Positions 7,900 to 15,684 are shown, numbered from the stretch's first letter. The stretch: DNA of 25,056 nt from Flavobacteriales bacterium (GCA_003499525.1 DNTB01000017.1:1-25056), one strand, 5' to 3'. The notes: generated from the letters alone by a model not told the origin. A program made the numbers and translations.

Positions 7900-9081
7900 A
7901 TGAAAAAAATTATTCTACCTGTTTTCCTTTTCCTTTCTGCCTGTACCGGCGTCAACAATCATACTCATGAACATGATCATTCTCTGGATGATGAGAGCGA
8001 GAATACGGAGATCATACACATTACGGGTAAACAGATGAAAATCATTGATTTAGAACTAGTTAAACCTAAGTTGATGACGCTTAAACATACAGTTAAAGCC
8101 AACGGGTCTTTGGAGTTACCACCAGACAAAAGAGCTCGTTTGGGAGCCCAGTACGGTGGCCGGGTAACGGCTATCTCAGTAATCCCTGGAGATACCGTTC
8201 AAAAAGGTGAATCTATCATTACACTTGAGCATCCGGAATACCTTAAGTTGCAAAAGGATTATATGAAAGCGGTATCCGATCTCGAATATCAGGAGAAGAA
8301 TTATCAGAGAAAAATGGCCCTGCAATCCGATAGTTTTAGCTCGCAAAGTGCCGTCGATAAGAGCAAAGTAGAACGCGATATGGCTCTGGCAAACCTAAAG
8401 GTTTTAGAAAGTCAGTTGCTTATGCTTGATATGAACCCAAAGCGTGTTGCAAAGGGTGAGTTTTCACGTCAAATTGATTTGAAAGCTCCCTTTGATGGAT
8501 ATATTACCAAAGTAGAGACTTCTATAGGCACCTATGTTCAGCCCGAACAACAATTAGTGGAAATGGTGGATATCCATCATTTACATCTTGATTTAAATGT
8601 GTTTGAAAAGGATATAGCTCTTATTAAAGTTGGGCAGGAGGTATTATTTACCGTACCCAATATTCCAGGAGAAACTATGCACGCTAAAATATACAGTATT
8701 GGAAAGGCATTGGAAGTAGCTCCTCAGTCGGTTATTATTCATGCCGAATTGAGGGAAAACTACCCCAATATGTTGCCCGGCATGTATGTACAGGGAAGGG
8801 TTGTTGTTCATGACGAAGCTTCGAATACTCTTCCAGAGGATGCGTTGCTTTATGACAATGGACTCTATTATGCATATGTCCTGGAGCGCAGTGATACTAG
8901 CACTATGGATGATCATTTAGCCTTCCGAAGAGTGGAGGTACTAACAGGTTATCGAGACCTTGGTAACGTGGAAGTCAACATTGATCGCCCTGATTTAATC
9001 GATGCCTGGTTTGCCGGAAAAGGATCATTCTATTTGGAAGCAGAAAGAAAGAAGCATCAGGGCAATATGCACGATCATTAA
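7900..9081 (+). CDS. RND periplasmic adaptor lipoprotein (CusB/CzcB-like)
   Basis: A 393-residue membrane-fusion protein. It has a lipoprotein signal with lipobox LSAC (MKKIILPVFLFLSACTG), then a His-rich stretch NNHTHEHDH that probably binds metal. Next come a lipoyl/barrel-sandwich half (GGRVTAISVIPGDTVQKGE), an alpha-helical hairpin about residues 110-175, the second half of the lipoyl domain (LKAPFDGYITKVE), a beta-barrel and a membrane-proximal domain. The C-terminus also ends in His (HQGNMHDH). It would join the inner-membrane RND part to the outer-membrane part of the preceding gene. ATG at 7900 is chosen over the in-frame TTG at 7882, because it begins the signal peptide exactly and lies 4 nt after the pump's stop. 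Metal specificity is not settled by sequence. Confidence 0.92.
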   Translation: MKKIILPVFLFLSACTGVNNHTHEHDHSLDDESENTEIIHITGKQMKIIDLELVKPKLMTLKHTVKANGSLELPPDKRARLGAQYGGRVTAISVIPGDTVQKGESIITLEHPEYLKLQKDYMKAVSDLEYQEKNYQRKMALQSDSFSSQSAVDKSKVERDMALANLKVLESQLLMLDMNPKRVAKGEFSRQIDLKAPFDGYITKVETSIGTYVQPEQQLVEMVDIHHLHLDLNVFEKDIALIKVGQEVLFTVPNIPGETMHAKIYSIGKALEVAPQSVIIHAELRENYPNMLPGMYVQGRVVVHDEASNTLPEDALLYDNGLYYAYVLERSDTSTMDDHLAFRRVEVLTGYRDLGNVEVNIDRPDLIDAWFAGKGSFYLEAERKKHQGNMHDH

Positions 9082-9141
9082 TCAAATCTTGACATTTATC
9101 AGTACCTGAAGAATCACAAATCCCGTATTATTGGTCTCGAT

Positions 9142-10764
9142 ATGTCAAAACAGGATTTTCATTTTCTCCATAATCTTAAATACGATGTTCCGGCCAGTAT
9201 AGTGGTCTTTTTGGTTGCTGTTCCGCTTTGTTTGGGAATAGCCCTGGCTTCAGGAGCTCCACTTTTCGCCGGCATCATCGCCGGAATGATTGGTGGTATC
9301 GTTGTAACCTCGTTCAGCGATTCGCAATTAGGTGTTAGTGGTCCTGCCGCTGGCCTCGTAGTCATCGTAGTTGGAGCCATCAATGATATCGGGGCTTATG
9401 AAGGGTTTCTTCTGGCTGTAATGATTGCCGGAATCATCCAAATCATTCTTGGTTATTTAAAAGCAGGTATCATAGGCTATTACTTTCCATCTTCTGTAAT
9501 CAAGGGAATGCTCACGGGTATCGGTTTAATTATAATTCTTAAACAGATTCCACATTCTATGGGGTATGATGGAGACTATGAAGGCGATTTTTCTTTTTTT
9601 CAACCCGATGGACAAAATACATTCACAGAGCTAATCAATGCGCTGGATTATATCAGCTATGGCGCCTTGACTGTAACTATAGTATCTGTTTTGATTCTAA
9701 TCCTCTACGAGCAACCCTTTATAAAGAAACTTTCTTTTTCCAGAATAATTCCAGGCCCTCTTGTAGTTGTTATCATGGGTATTTTGATGAGTATATTTTT
9801 CCAGGGAAGCGGGGAATTAGAAATCGAAAGAGAGCACCTGGTCTCTTTACCTGTTGCAGCCTCACTTTCAGACTTTTTTGTTCAATTTACCTTGCCCGAT
9901 TTCAGCTATTGGACCAATACCAATGTCTATGTTGCAGGATTTACAATCGCTATCGTTGCGAGTATTGAAACCCTGTTGAGTGTAGAGGCCGTGGATAAAT
10001 TGGACCCCTACAAACGCATTACCCCTACCAGTAGGGAACTCAAAGCCCAGGGAGTAGGAAATATTTTATCAGGGCTTATTGGTGGATTACCGGTTACACA
10101 GGTTATCGTTAGAAGTTCCGCAAACGTTCAATCCGGAGGTAGAACCAAAGCTTCAGCATTTATTCATGGCATATTTCTTTTAATCAGTGCCATCCTCATC
10201 CCAACCTTTTTGAATCTTATTCCATTGGCCAGCCTGGCCGCCATTCTATTTCTCGTCGGCTATAAATTAGCTAAACCGGTGCTGTTCAAAGAAATGTACA
10301 AAGCAGGTTACTCTCAGTTTTTGCCTTTCATGGTTACTATTCTCGGTATACTTTTTACAGATCTACTGCTTGGCGTAGCTCTGGGAATGGCAGTGGGCAT
10401 ATTCTACATTCTTTGGAACAACTTAAAAACTCCATATCATGTCACAATGGAGCATAAAACACCTGATAAACCCTATTACCTGTACTTGTCCGAAGATGTT
10501 AGTTTTCTGAATAAGGCAGCCCTTATGCGTACTTTTAACAATGTGCCAGACGGGTGTAAACTAATTGTGGATGCCTCACGGACAAAACATATGCATCCGG
10601 ATATCATGGAGCTCATAGAAGATTTCCGGGCTAATGCCGATGCGCGTGGGATAACGTTTAAGCTAAAAGGCATTGATGAAAGTCCCGATTGGGATTCTGA
10701 GCATAGATTTCATCATCTTGTTCTTCATGGGGTGGCGCCTGAAAACAAAAAAAAGCCCGTTTGA
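9142..10764 (+). CDS. SulP-family inorganic anion transporter with STAS domain
   Basis: A 540-residue inner-membrane transporter. The N-terminal part (about 15-425) has 10-14 hydrophobic segments with SulP/SLC26 hallmarks: YDVPASIVVFLVAVPLCLGI, SGPAAGL, and the segment around GLIGGLPVTQVIVRSSANVQ. A C-terminal STAS domain spans about 430-535 (CKLIVDASRTKHMHPDIME). SulP proteins carry sulfate, bicarbonate or related anions, and the sequence alone does not choose between them; no carbonic anhydrase gene adjoins it here. It starts 60 nt after the adaptor gene, so it may or may not share the metal operon. Its TGA overlaps the ATG of the next gene by one base (TGATG), indicating coupled translation with the sorting-domain protein. 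Confidence 0.9.
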   Translation: MSKQDFHFLHNLKYDVPASIVVFLVAVPLCLGIALASGAPLFAGIIAGMIGGIVVTSFSDSQLGVSGPAAGLVVIVVGAINDIGAYEGFLLAVMIAGIIQIILGYLKAGIIGYYFPSSVIKGMLTGIGLIIILKQIPHSMGYDGDYEGDFSFFQPDGQNTFTELINALDYISYGALTVTIVSVLILILYEQPFIKKLSFSRIIPGPLVVVIMGILMSIFFQGSGELEIEREHLVSLPVAASLSDFFVQFTLPDFSYWTNTNVYVAGFTIAIVASIETLLSVEAVDKLDPYKRITPTSRELKAQGVGNILSGLIGGLPVTQVIVRSSANVQSGGRTKASAFIHGIFLLISAILIPTFLNLIPLASLAAILFLVGYKLAKPVLFKEMYKAGYSQFLPFMVTILGILFTDLLLGVALGMAVGIFYILWNNLKTPYHVTMEHKTPDKPYYLYLSEDVSFLNKAALMRTFNNVPDGCKLIVDASRTKHMHPDIMELIEDFRANADARGITFKLKGIDESPDWDSEHRFHHLVLHGVAPENKKKPV

Positions 10765-11321
10765 TGAAAATTGTCACAACCACCTTTGTTTCTATCATCC
10801 TGGCATTCGGGAGCAGCGGTCAAATCACCATCCAGATATCCCCAAATCCTTTTATTGACACTTTCAATATTTCACTTTCAGGATTGAACAACCATGATGT
10901 CCACCTTGAGGTTTATAATATTTACGGTAACATTGAATTGGACACCTTACTGGCCAAAGATGTTTCCGGATTGATGGATTTCAAGGTTCCATTTGTAACT
11001 CATGAAGCAGGGGTTTATATAGCTTATATTGATGTGGATTCGTACCAGCAAGTAGTTAAAATCGTCAAACAAGAACCCACATACTTATCTCGGGTGGGGA
11101 ATGTTCAAACACTTATTTTCCCAAACCCATCGGCGGATTATTGGCAGGTTAGGTTGTCGGGTTCAGGCTCTCAAGTCCTCATGCTGATGGACATAACTGG
11201 GAATGTCCTATGGAAATCCAACGTCATAGAAAGTATTGAGATTCCTGCAAATTCTCTTCCTGGTGGAACTTATATCCTGAGGTCCTCTGATGGGTGGAAT
11301 AAAAAGCTAATTAGAAAATAA
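10764..11321 (+). CDS. Small exported protein of two type IX sorting-domain-like modules
   Basis: A 185-residue protein with a signal peptide (1 to about 19, ending SSG|Q). It then has two similar modules: residues about 21-105 (begins ISPNPFIDTFNISLSG) and about 113-185 (begins IFPNPSADYWQVRLSG). Both have the NP(F/S)xxxxxxxxLSG start, a V/L-rich beta strand, an xYG/TGN turn and a G-x-Y-(I/V) strand. The second ends KKLIRK, like a type A C-terminal sorting domain of the type IX secretion system. No cargo domain is present: the mature chain is essentially sorting-domain material. It may be a relic, a small secreted or anchored protein, or a component interacting with the secretion machinery. 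ATG 10764 is chosen over TTG 10761. Recognition of the C-terminal domain is good; the N-terminal match is weaker. Confidence 0.75.
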   Translation: MKIVTTTFVSIILAFGSSGQITIQISPNPFIDTFNISLSGLNNHDVHLEVYNIYGNIELDTLLAKDVSGLMDFKVPFVTHEAGVYIAYIDVDSYQQVVKIVKQEPTYLSRVGNVQTLIFPNPSADYWQVRLSGSGSQVLMLMDITGNVLWKSNVIESIEIPANSLPGGTYILRSSDGWNKKLIRK

Positions 11322-11342
11322 GTAGGGCACATTATTTGTTAC

Positions 11343-11362
11343 TGACAGGGAAATCCTTGTCA
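11343..11362 (+). promoter_or_regulatory. Hairpin touching the start codon of the lipoprotein gene
   Basis: TGACAGGG (11343-11350) pairs with CCTTGTCA (11355-11362) around a 4-nt AAAT loop, with one G-T wobble. The last paired base is the A of the ATG. It could dampen translation initiation of the lipoprotein; chance is also possible for an 8-bp stem. Confidence 0.25.
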
Positions 11363-11937
11363 TGATAAAATACCTTCCCGTCAGTACTCTACTTCTTTTC
11401 GTATTGCTTTCATCCTGTGCGTCTTATCAAAGTATGACTCATGTATCTTTTTATCCACTTTCTTCGTCTGGTAATGAGCCGATGCGCTCCGATCATGTAA
11501 ATACCTTTTTTACTGAAGACGTACTGGATTTTCCTTACCGGAAAATAGGCAGAATAGAAATAACAGGAGAACCCGAAGTTGCTCCGGAATACCTTTTTAG
11601 AAAAATGCAATATGAAGCGTGGAAAAGAGGAGCCAATGCCGTCATTGAGGTACAAGAGCTTCGCGCGTTTGATGAATTTAATGTTAACCCTGTTTCTGGA
11701 TCACTCCATACCTACACTGGTATAGCTGTTTATGTTTATGAAGATGCGAGTTACATTGCACAATATGGAGATAATCCGGATTTGAGCTTTGTCCAAATGG
11801 TAGAGAATCCTGCCAGATACTTTGGAACAATAAAATCTGAAGAAGCAGTGCAAACGGCACTCACATTAACTTACTTTGGATTAATCCTCGCCACAGAGCT
11901 TTTGGATGATGACGACGATAGTTGTCCGAGTGAATAG
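11362..11937 (+). CDS. Uncharacterised lipoprotein
   Basis: A 191-residue protein with a clear lipoprotein signal peptide (LLFVLLSSC, lipidated C19). The body contains DFPYRKIGRIEITGE, then a helix with YEAWKRGANAVIEV, a layout reminiscent of YbjQ/Rcs-type small alpha-beta domains in which a K-x-A/GAN-A(V/I) helix follows a strand. That resemblance is weak and I do not assign a function. The chain ends in an acidic run (LLDDDDDS) and a final Cys. It probably sits in the inner leaflet of the outer membrane. It lies 40 nt after the sorting-domain protein and may be co-transcribed with it. Confidence 0.8.
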   Translation: MIKYLPVSTLLLFVLLSSCASYQSMTHVSFYPLSSSGNEPMRSDHVNTFFTEDVLDFPYRKIGRIEITGEPEVAPEYLFRKMQYEAWKRGANAVIEVQELRAFDEFNVNPVSGSLHTYTGIAVYVYEDASYIAQYGDNPDLSFVQMVENPARYFGTIKSEEAVQTALTLTYFGLILATELLDDDDDSCPSE

Positions 11938-11949
11938 ACCAGTAAGCTT

Positions 11950-11957
11950 TAAGTTTG
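11950..11957 (+). promoter_or_regulatory. Possible -7 box (TAnnTTTG) before membrane-protein gene
   Basis: TAAGTTTG exactly matches the Bacteroidota -7 consensus TAnnTTTG and lies 19 nt before the TTG start at 11977. No well-spaced -33 TTTG box is visible (the nearest TTG is 25 nt upstream), so support is limited. Confidence 0.25.
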
Positions 11958-11976
11958 CGGTTTTAAGTAAGGTCTT

Positions 11977-12834
11977 TTGAATAATTTTTATACCCGGTCA
12001 GACGATTTTTTTGAACGAATAAAAACCAGCTGGGAAAGCAAAACAACCCAAAGGGTGGTCAGTTGGATATTAGTTCTTGCATTTGCATTAGGGATTCTGA
12101 TCTACTTCTTGGTTCATTATGGTTATTTGCCAAAAAACTTCGAAAATGGAGATTTTAACTATCCGTTTGCGGCCATAGAAATACCCTTTACTCTTTTACT
12201 GCTCATAGAACTGATGAGTCTGATTTTTGTCCTTCCAACCTCGGTTGCCAAATCCGTTATGAAGCAATTTGAGCTCCTTTCGCTCATTTTTCTTCGATTT
12301 GCATTTAAAGAGTTTAGTCATATTCACTCATTAGGCGAATGGAAGACAAATGAAGAGCCTTTCATACATATGGTAGCCTACGGTGTCGGAGCGCTTGCAA
12401 TATTTGTATTGATAGGCTTTACCTACCGATTACAACGTCACATTAGGATAACCGCGAAGGAAGAGGACCAAACCCGATTCGTTCAATCCAAGAAATTTCT
12501 GGCTTTACTTCTCCTGACTACATTTATCCTGATTGGACTCTCGGATTTATACCAGTGGATTTTCATTGGAAAATATCCACATTCATTTACTTTTTTCTAC
12601 ACCATTTTGATTTTTAGCGACATACTCATTGTACTCATCGCTTTAAGATACACCTTAGATTACTACAGAATCTTCAGGTACTCCGCCTTCGTACTGGCTA
12701 CTATTCTTATTCGGGTAGCGCTTAGTTTGGAACCATACTTCAATGTAATTCTCGGTGTTATCAGTGCTGTTTTTGTGTATTTCCTGACCATGTCCTACAA
12801 CTACTTCGTAGAAGACTTTAAGCAGGAAAGTTAG
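11977..12834 (+). CDS. Orphan multi-pass inner-membrane protein
   Basis: A 285-residue protein with about seven or eight hydrophobic segments (roughly 27-48, 65-88, 95-112, 131-150, 172-195, 203-222, 232-250, 255-276). It has a polar N-terminus rich in Arg/Lys/Glu and a short basic loop (YRLQRHIRITAKEEDQTR) between segments. I do not recognise the family. Segments with evenly spaced basic residues (IALRYTLDYYRIFRYSAF) faintly recall a sensor helix of ion channels, but there is no pore signature. The only start that covers the N-terminus is TTG at 11977; a later ATG would remove the first two membrane segments. It is separated by 58 nt from the TPM operon, which appears to have its own promoter. 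Confidence 0.7.
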   Translation: MNNFYTRSDDFFERIKTSWESKTTQRVVSWILVLAFALGILIYFLVHYGYLPKNFENGDFNYPFAAIEIPFTLLLLIELMSLIFVLPTSVAKSVMKQFELLSLIFLRFAFKEFSHIHSLGEWKTNEEPFIHMVAYGVGALAIFVLIGFTYRLQRHIRITAKEEDQTRFVQSKKFLALLLLTTFILIGLSDLYQWIFIGKYPHSFTFFYTILIFSDILIVLIALRYTLDYYRIFRYSAFVLATILIRVALSLEPYFNVILGVISAVFVYFLTMSYNYFVEDFKQES

Positions 12835-12840
12835 GTCGAA

Positions 12841-12873
12841 TTGCCCCTTGCCATTGCAAACCTTTTACATTTG
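12841..12873 (+). promoter_or_regulatory. Probable promoter of the TPM/channel operon
   Basis: TACATTTG (12866-12873) matches the Bacteroidota -7 consensus TAnnTTTG exactly. A TTG at 12841-12843 stands 22 nt before it, close to the usual -33 spacing. The ATG follows 19 nt after the -7 box, giving a short leader of about 12 nt. Confidence 0.4.
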
Positions 12874-12892
12874 AACTCGTAATATAGCACCC

Positions 12893-13342
12893 ATGTCTAC
12901 AGCGAGAAATTTCTTTACTGAACAGGAAAAACAACGCCTTAAATCAGCCATTAAAGAAGCTGAGAATAATACTTCAGGCGAAATTAGAGTACACATCGAG
13001 CAGAAATGTGGAGAAGATGTGCTTGATAGAGCAGCATTCTTGTTCGGTCAGCTCAAAATGCACGAAACAAAACTTCGCAATGGAGTTTTATTCTATTTGG
13101 CTATTTCTGATCATAAATTCGCCATTTTGGGAGACTTAGGAATAAACAATAAGGTTCCTGAGGGCTTCTGGGATGAAATTAAAGATGATTTGCTTGAGAA
13201 TTTTAAAGCCGGAGCCTTCACTGAGGGGTTGGAAAAAGGAATAATAAAGGCAGGAAATCAGTTGAAATCCCACTTTCCTCTTGCCGATGATGATGAAAAT
13301 GAGTTGGACGATGATATTACTTTCGACGATGAAAAAGCCTGA
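12893..13342 (+). CDS. TPM-domain protein, soluble
   Basis: A 149-residue protein with no signal peptide. It is nearly all TPM fold (about 5-130): FFTEQEKQRLKSAIKEAE, then SGEIRVHIE, RNGVLFYLAISDHKFAILGD and a closing helix FTEGLEKGI. The tail (about 132-149) is very acidic and could bind cations. TPM domains occur in the plant photosystem repair factor TLP18.3, in bacterial YgcG-like proteins and in the worm channel auxiliary subunit MOLO-1; enzymatic claims for the fold are weak. It overlaps the next gene by 14 nt and is the first gene of a four-gene unit. Bacteroidota often pair two TPM genes behind lemA; no lemA is present here. Confidence 0.88.
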   Translation: MSTARNFFTEQEKQRLKSAIKEAENNTSGEIRVHIEQKCGEDVLDRAAFLFGQLKMHETKLRNGVLFYLAISDHKFAILGDLGINNKVPEGFWDEIKDDLLENFKAGAFTEGLEKGIIKAGNQLKSHFPLADDDENELDDDITFDDEKA

Positions 13343-14138
13343 TTACCTCAAAGCTCTGTTGACTCTAACTGCTATTCTGGTGTCCTTTCTGAGCTACAGT
13401 CAGGACATTCCGGTTCCTAACCGTCCGGAACCTCCCCGTTTGGTAAACGATATTGCCGGAGTATTGAGCAGTGAAGAGGTTGAGGCACTGGAAAACAAAC
13501 TAGTGAGTTTTAGTGATACTACAAGCAATCAAATTGTATTCGTCAGTCTTTCAGATTTAAAGGGCTATCAGCCCTACGAAGTGGCTTACCAAATTGGAGA
13601 TGACTGGGGGGTAGGTCAAAAGGAGTTTGACAATGGAATTGTTATTCTGTTCAAACCAAAAACCTCAACTTCCAAAGGTGAAATATTCATTGCAACAGGC
13701 TCGGGGTTGGAAGGAGCAATTCCGGACGGTACAGCAAAAATGATTGTCGAAAGGGAAATGATTCCTCAATTCAAAAACGGTAATATTTATCGGGGAATTG
13801 ATGCAGGATCAACCGTTTTGATGGCTCTGGCTTCGGGAGAGTATTCCACTGATGAGTATGCGAGCAAAAGAGGTGCGGGTGCCGGAAGCTTCGTCCCTTT
13901 TATTTTCTTCTTTTTTCTGATTCTGTTTTTCATTATCCGGAGGTTAGTTCGAGCCCGGGAATATGGAGTAGGACATGATGTTCCATTTTGGACAGCTCTG
14001 ATGTTGGCCAATTCCACAAGAGGTCACTCGGGAAGTTGGGGCAGTTTTAGTTCTGGTTCCAGCGGTTTTGGTGGAGGCGGTTTTGGTGGCTTCGGTGGAG
14101 GCGGCTTTGGCGGCGGTGGAGCAGGAGGTAGCTGGTAG
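13329..14138 (+). CDS. Membrane-anchored TPM-domain protein with Gly-rich tail
   Basis: A 269-residue protein. It has a signal peptide 1-25 (ending SYSQ), a Pro-rich spacer, a periplasmic TPM domain about 35-170 (RLVNDIAGVLSSEE, DNGIVILFKP, GSGLEGAIPDG), one transmembrane helix about 188-205, a basic stop-transfer RRLVRAR, and a Gly/Phe/Ser-rich C-terminus (about 231-269) ending GGSW, as in YgcG-type proteins. The tail is encoded by imperfect GGTGGAGGCGG-like repeats at about 14070-14130. ATG 13329 is chosen, because the longer frame from 13281 adds a non-signal extension inside the previous gene. It shares its fold with the preceding protein and overlaps it by 14 nt. The channel gene begins on the next base after its stop. 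Confidence 0.9.
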   Translation: MKKPDYLKALLTLTAILVSFLSYSQDIPVPNRPEPPRLVNDIAGVLSSEEVEALENKLVSFSDTTSNQIVFVSLSDLKGYQPYEVAYQIGDDWGVGQKEFDNGIVILFKPKTSTSKGEIFIATGSGLEGAIPDGTAKMIVEREMIPQFKNGNIYRGIDAGSTVLMALASGEYSTDEYASKRGAGAGSFVPFIFFFFLILFFIIRRLVRAREYGVGHDVPFWTALMLANSTRGHSGSWGSFSSGSSGFGGGGFGGFGGGGFGGGGAGGSW

Positions 14139-14825
14139 ATGAAATTCAATTCTTTCCGATATCTGCTTTGGTTTAAGAGAAATGATTATGTTTTTCTTCT
14201 CATTTCCATATTGTCCTACTTGTCTCTTCCTTTAATCCAAGGGGAGTATTACGCAGATTCTTTCCTGCAAGACCTGATGTTTTTTTCCATGTTTCTCTTC
14301 GGAAATATGGTACTATACGATCATGTCAACTCAAAAACACTAAAGCCCTGGATGATTATAGGAGGGTTGGCTATGCTAACATCTTTCACAGATTTGTTTT
14401 TTGATATCCGGAGCGACTCCTATGCTTATTTCAGGCTGGTTGAAGTATTGTACTTTCTAATCTTAACTGTAAGGCTTTTCATAGGGATTTTGCGTCAAAA
14501 AAAGGTAGACGACTATGTCATGGTCAATGCGATAATTTGTTATATGCTCATTGGAATGAGTTGGGGATTAGTTTCAGCTCTGTTAAGCACCGTAAATCCG
14601 GATTCGTATTCGATAGTTTTGTATGTTGACGCCAGACTATATGATTTCATGTACTACGCATTTGTCACCATGTCAACGTTAGGGTATGGCGAGATTTTGC
14701 CACTTTCAGTAGAATCTCGATCCTTGACCGTTTTCATTGTGATAAGCGGAGTTTTCTTCACAACCATAGTGCTCGGAACCATTGTAGGGAAATTCATTGC
14801 CAATGAACAATCAAAAGAAAAATAG
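14139..14825 (+). CDS. Pore-loop cation (potassium-like) channel
   Basis: A 228-residue protein with about six hydrophobic segments and one pore loop. The selectivity filter reads MSTLGYGE (T180-E185), close to the TVGYGD filter of potassium channels, with Leu for Val and Glu for Asp. It lies between helices about 128-150 and 195-218, as in the Ion_trans_2 family; four subunits would form the pore. The earlier four segments have no Arg-ladder, so voltage sensing is unlikely. There is no cytoplasmic RCK/TrkA domain; the chain ends a few residues after the last helix. It starts directly at the end of the TPM gene (TAG-ATG, no gap) and is followed after 2 nt by the TerB-DnaJ gene. Ion selectivity is predicted only from the filter. 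Confidence 0.85.
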   Translation: MKFNSFRYLLWFKRNDYVFLLISILSYLSLPLIQGEYYADSFLQDLMFFSMFLFGNMVLYDHVNSKTLKPWMIIGGLAMLTSFTDLFFDIRSDSYAYFRLVEVLYFLILTVRLFIGILRQKKVDDYVMVNAIICYMLIGMSWGLVSALLSTVNPDSYSIVLYVDARLYDFMYYAFVTMSTLGYGEILPLSVESRSLTVFIVISGVFFTTIVLGTIVGKFIANEQSKEK

Positions 14826-14827
14826 CC

Positions 14828-15610
14828 ATGTCAAAATATGCTAAATGGATTGGAGGTGGATTAGGATGGGCTGTCGGAGGACCTATAGGGGCAATGGCAG
14901 GATTTGCACTTGGAGCGCTGTTCGATAATGCCTCAGGTATTGATGAACGTCGACTTTCGGGCAATCAGAATAGAGGCAGAACAAACACGGATGCAGGAGA
15001 TTTCGGGATGTCCATGGTCATTCTTTCTGCAGCTGTAATGAAAGCGGACGGTAAGGTTATGCGCTCTGAGCTCGACTACGTAAAAAAATTCTTCTTGCAA
15101 CAATTCGGTGAATTGAGAGCAAAAGAGCTGGTGGCAGCACTGAAAGAAGTCCTTGAACACGAAGTATCAATTCGTCAGGTATGCATGCAGATTCGTGCGA
15201 ATATGGATCATTCATCGCGACTTCAACTTCTACACTATCTCTTCGGAATCGGATATTCTGATGGTAAAGTATCACCACAAGATCTTCATGTTCTCAATAC
15301 CATGGCAAGATATCTTGGGATCTCCCAAAAGGACTTTTACTCCATCAACGCCATGTTTGGTGGAGCGGGGTATCAGTACTCAACCTATCAGCGTCGAAAA
15401 CCGGATCTAAAAGCAGCCTATCAGATTCTGGAAGTAGATCAAAAAGCTACTGACGATGAGGTCAAAAAAGCATACCGACGTCTTGTACATAAACACCACC
15501 CAGATCGAGTGAGTCACCTTGGCCCGGATTTTACCAAGGCCGCAAAGGAGAAGTTTCAAAAGATACAGGAGGCTTATGATCAGGTTAAAACCAGTCGTGG
15601 TATCCGTTAA
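14828..15610 (+). CDS. TerB-DnaJ (DjlA-like) membrane co-chaperone
   Basis: A 260-residue protein. It has an N-terminal Gly-rich hydrophobic segment (about 8-31, GGGLGWAVGGPIGAMAG) that likely spans or lines the membrane, and a TerB-like domain about 58-175 with paired acidic motifs (KADGKVMRSE and YSDGKVSPQD). A C-terminal J-domain lies at about 192-258 with the diagnostic HPD at 224-226. The architecture matches DjlA, which recruits DnaK to the inner membrane. It is the last gene of the TPM-TPM-channel unit (2-nt gap), which suggests that it helps folding or turnover of those membrane proteins; this is inference. No DnaK or GrpE gene is present in the window. Confidence 0.9.
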   Translation: MSKYAKWIGGGLGWAVGGPIGAMAGFALGALFDNASGIDERRLSGNQNRGRTNTDAGDFGMSMVILSAAVMKADGKVMRSELDYVKKFFLQQFGELRAKELVAALKEVLEHEVSIRQVCMQIRANMDHSSRLQLLHYLFGIGYSDGKVSPQDLHVLNTMARYLGISQKDFYSINAMFGGAGYQYSTYQRRKPDLKAAYQILEVDQKATDDEVKKAYRRLVHKHHPDRVSHLGPDFTKAAKEKFQKIQEAYDQVKTSRGIR

Positions 15611-15628
15611 CATGGTTTAGCTCGCAGA

Positions 15629-15661
15629 CACTTGGTCAAGTGGTGAATAAACGTATTTTCG
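15629..15661 (+). promoter_or_regulatory. Possible promoter with overlapping inverted repeat
   Basis: An inverted repeat CACTTG-gt-CAAGTG (15629-15642) covers a TTG at 15632-15634. This TTG stands 19 nt before TATTTTCG (15654-15661), a one-mismatch version of TAnnTTTG. The geometry fits a promoter for the FKBP pair with an operator over the -33 box. Confidence 0.35.
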
Positions 15662-15684
15662 CACCACATTTTAAAAAAGTAAAA

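Noticed and set aside
9088..9101. TTGACATTTATCAG before the SulP gene, resembling an FNR-type site
   Set aside because: It has two mismatches to TTGAT-N4-ATCAA, is not a full palindrome, and has no well-spaced -7 box; such a match is expected by chance.
9126..9133. TATTATTG as a -7 promoter box for the SulP gene
   Set aside because: One mismatch to TAnnTTTG, no -33 partner, and only 8 nt from the ATG, too close for a normal leader.
14070..14130. GGTGGAGGCGG-like tandem DNA repeat
   Set aside because: It is explained by the Gly-rich C-terminal tail of the TPM protein, common in YgcG-type proteins, not an independent repeat or CRISPR-like array.
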